Below are positions 63,563 through 64,000 of a stretch of 64,000 nucleotides of DNA, in pieces. Source of the DNA: Corynebacterium uterequi (lineage in GTDB: Bacteria; Actinomycetota; Actinomycetes; Mycobacteriales; Mycobacteriaceae). Location: positions 248,001-312,000 of the forward strand of contig NZ_CP011546.1 of assembly GCF_001021065.1 (NCBI RefSeq), written 5' to 3'. Within the stretch, counting starts at the first letter, position 1; each line of letters starts with the position of its first letter. The translations under genes were made by a program, and so were the position numbers. The notes under the pieces were generated by a model, which worked only from the letters and a program-made list of their open reading frames with translations, did no database searches and was not told the DNA's origin.

Positions 63563-64000
63563 ATGCTTCCAAAGTCACGCATCCTCTCCGCGGTCCTGGT
63601 TGGGCTGGGCATCGCCTTGCTGGTGGGCGGGCTGGTGGCGCCCATGCTGCTCAAAGCGGATGGACGACTGCCGCTGGACCTGTCCGCCACCACCTGGTCC
63701 ATCACTGACCAGGAGGCGGTGACATCCGCCAAGTTCGACCCCGCCGGAACCGAGCACACCGGCCCGGTCACCCAGCAGCTCCACATGGAGATCCAGGCGC
63801 CGTCGACCCAAGACACGGCGACGGTGCGCATCGGTTCCACGTGGGTGCGTGACGACGCCCCGTCGGCGAAGCAGGGCCTTCTGGAGGCACAGACGTGGAG
63901 CTATGTTCTCGACCGGGTGACGGGCGCGCCGGTAAGCGAGGCGACGCTGACCCACACCGTCGGCTTCCCACCGGTGACGGTGCCCATGGAAGGGCACTGG
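63563..64000 (+). CDS. DUF3068 family protein (3' end outside window)
   Basis: 146 codons are visible and the frame is open to the window end. MLPKSRILSAVLVGLGIALL starts a single N-terminal membrane helix; LPLDLSATTWSITD and AQTWSYVLDRVTGAPVSEAT followed by HTVGFPPVTVPMEGHW match the DUF3068 (also labelled PorA-family) pattern of corynebacteria and mycobacteria. The large extracytoplasmic part continues beyond the window. The family's role is unknown. Confidence 0.82.
   Translation, partial: MLPKSRILSAVLVGLGIALLVGGLVAPMLLKADGRLPLDLSATTWSITDQEAVTSAKFDPAGTEHTGPVTQQLHMEIQAPSTQDTATVRIGSTWVRDDAPSAKQGLLEAQTWSYVLDRVTGAPVSEATLTHTVGFPPVTVPMEGHW

Overview
The window is high-GC Gram-positive DNA, almost certainly from a Corynebacterium. 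The support is gene order: regX3 - ppx2 - proC - BldC-like regulator - bS22; a hemA-hemC ... hemD-hemB ... hemE-hemY / hemL cluster running into ccdA-resB-ccsB; scattered men genes around mgtA; and tRNA-secE-nusG-rplK-rplA ... rplJ-rplL. Many starts also sit 6-8 nt behind a TANNNT box, as in leaderless actinobacterial transcripts. I cannot name the species.

Layout. 0-6.5 kb: end of a phosphate-type response regulator, a Cys-rich conserved protein, ppx2, a membrane protein, proC, a small HTH regulator, the 33-residue ribosomal protein bS22, a HAD phosphatase and a glutaredoxin-like protein. 6.5-22 kb: heme synthesis (hemA, C, D, B, E, Y, L) with four unassigned proteins embedded in it. The largest of these is a P-type ATPase-like protein that has lost almost every catalytic motif. 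A xylulokinase fragment lies just upstream of hemL. 21.5-26.6 kb: histidine phosphatase, ResA-like lipoprotein, CcdA, ResB, CcsB (cytochrome c maturation System II) and a small XRE regulator.

26.6-31.8 kb is accessory. It holds an AT-richer pair (secreted 185-aa protein plus four-helix membrane protein), wrecks of ISL3-type transposons, a LarA-like protein, and an array of six ~127-bp repeat units each centred on the palindrome GATGCACGTGCATC. 31.8-50.6 kb: menA, menE, menB, menC, menD, menG, menJ and a polyprenyl diphosphate synthase, interspersed with an AEC transporter, two glycosyltransferases (one MgtA-like), a YkvI-like permease, a secreted subtilase and two paralogous copies of a 65-aa membrane-protein cassette. 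50.7-52.1 kb: tRNA-Tyr, then a second array of the same repeat in the opposite orientation, with nine palindromes. 52.2-64 kb: tRNA-Thr, -Met and -Trp, secE, nusG, rplK, rplA, a very large multidomain sialidase inserted between rplA and rplJ, a CrtI-like oxidoreductase, the L10 leader with rplJ-rplL, and the start of a DUF3068 gene.

The core genes fit together. Heme and cytochrome c maturation supply the haem proteins of the bc1-aa3 respiratory chain, and the men genes plus the prenyl synthase and MenJ supply its partly reduced menaquinone. The surface and accessory genes (sialidase, subtilase, secreted pair) look like host- or competitor-facing additions. The best candidates for something undescribed are the two inverted palindrome-bearing arrays tied to ISL3-like ends, the dead P-type ATPase in the heme operon, the low-GC secreted/membrane pair, and the duplicated small-membrane-protein cassette.
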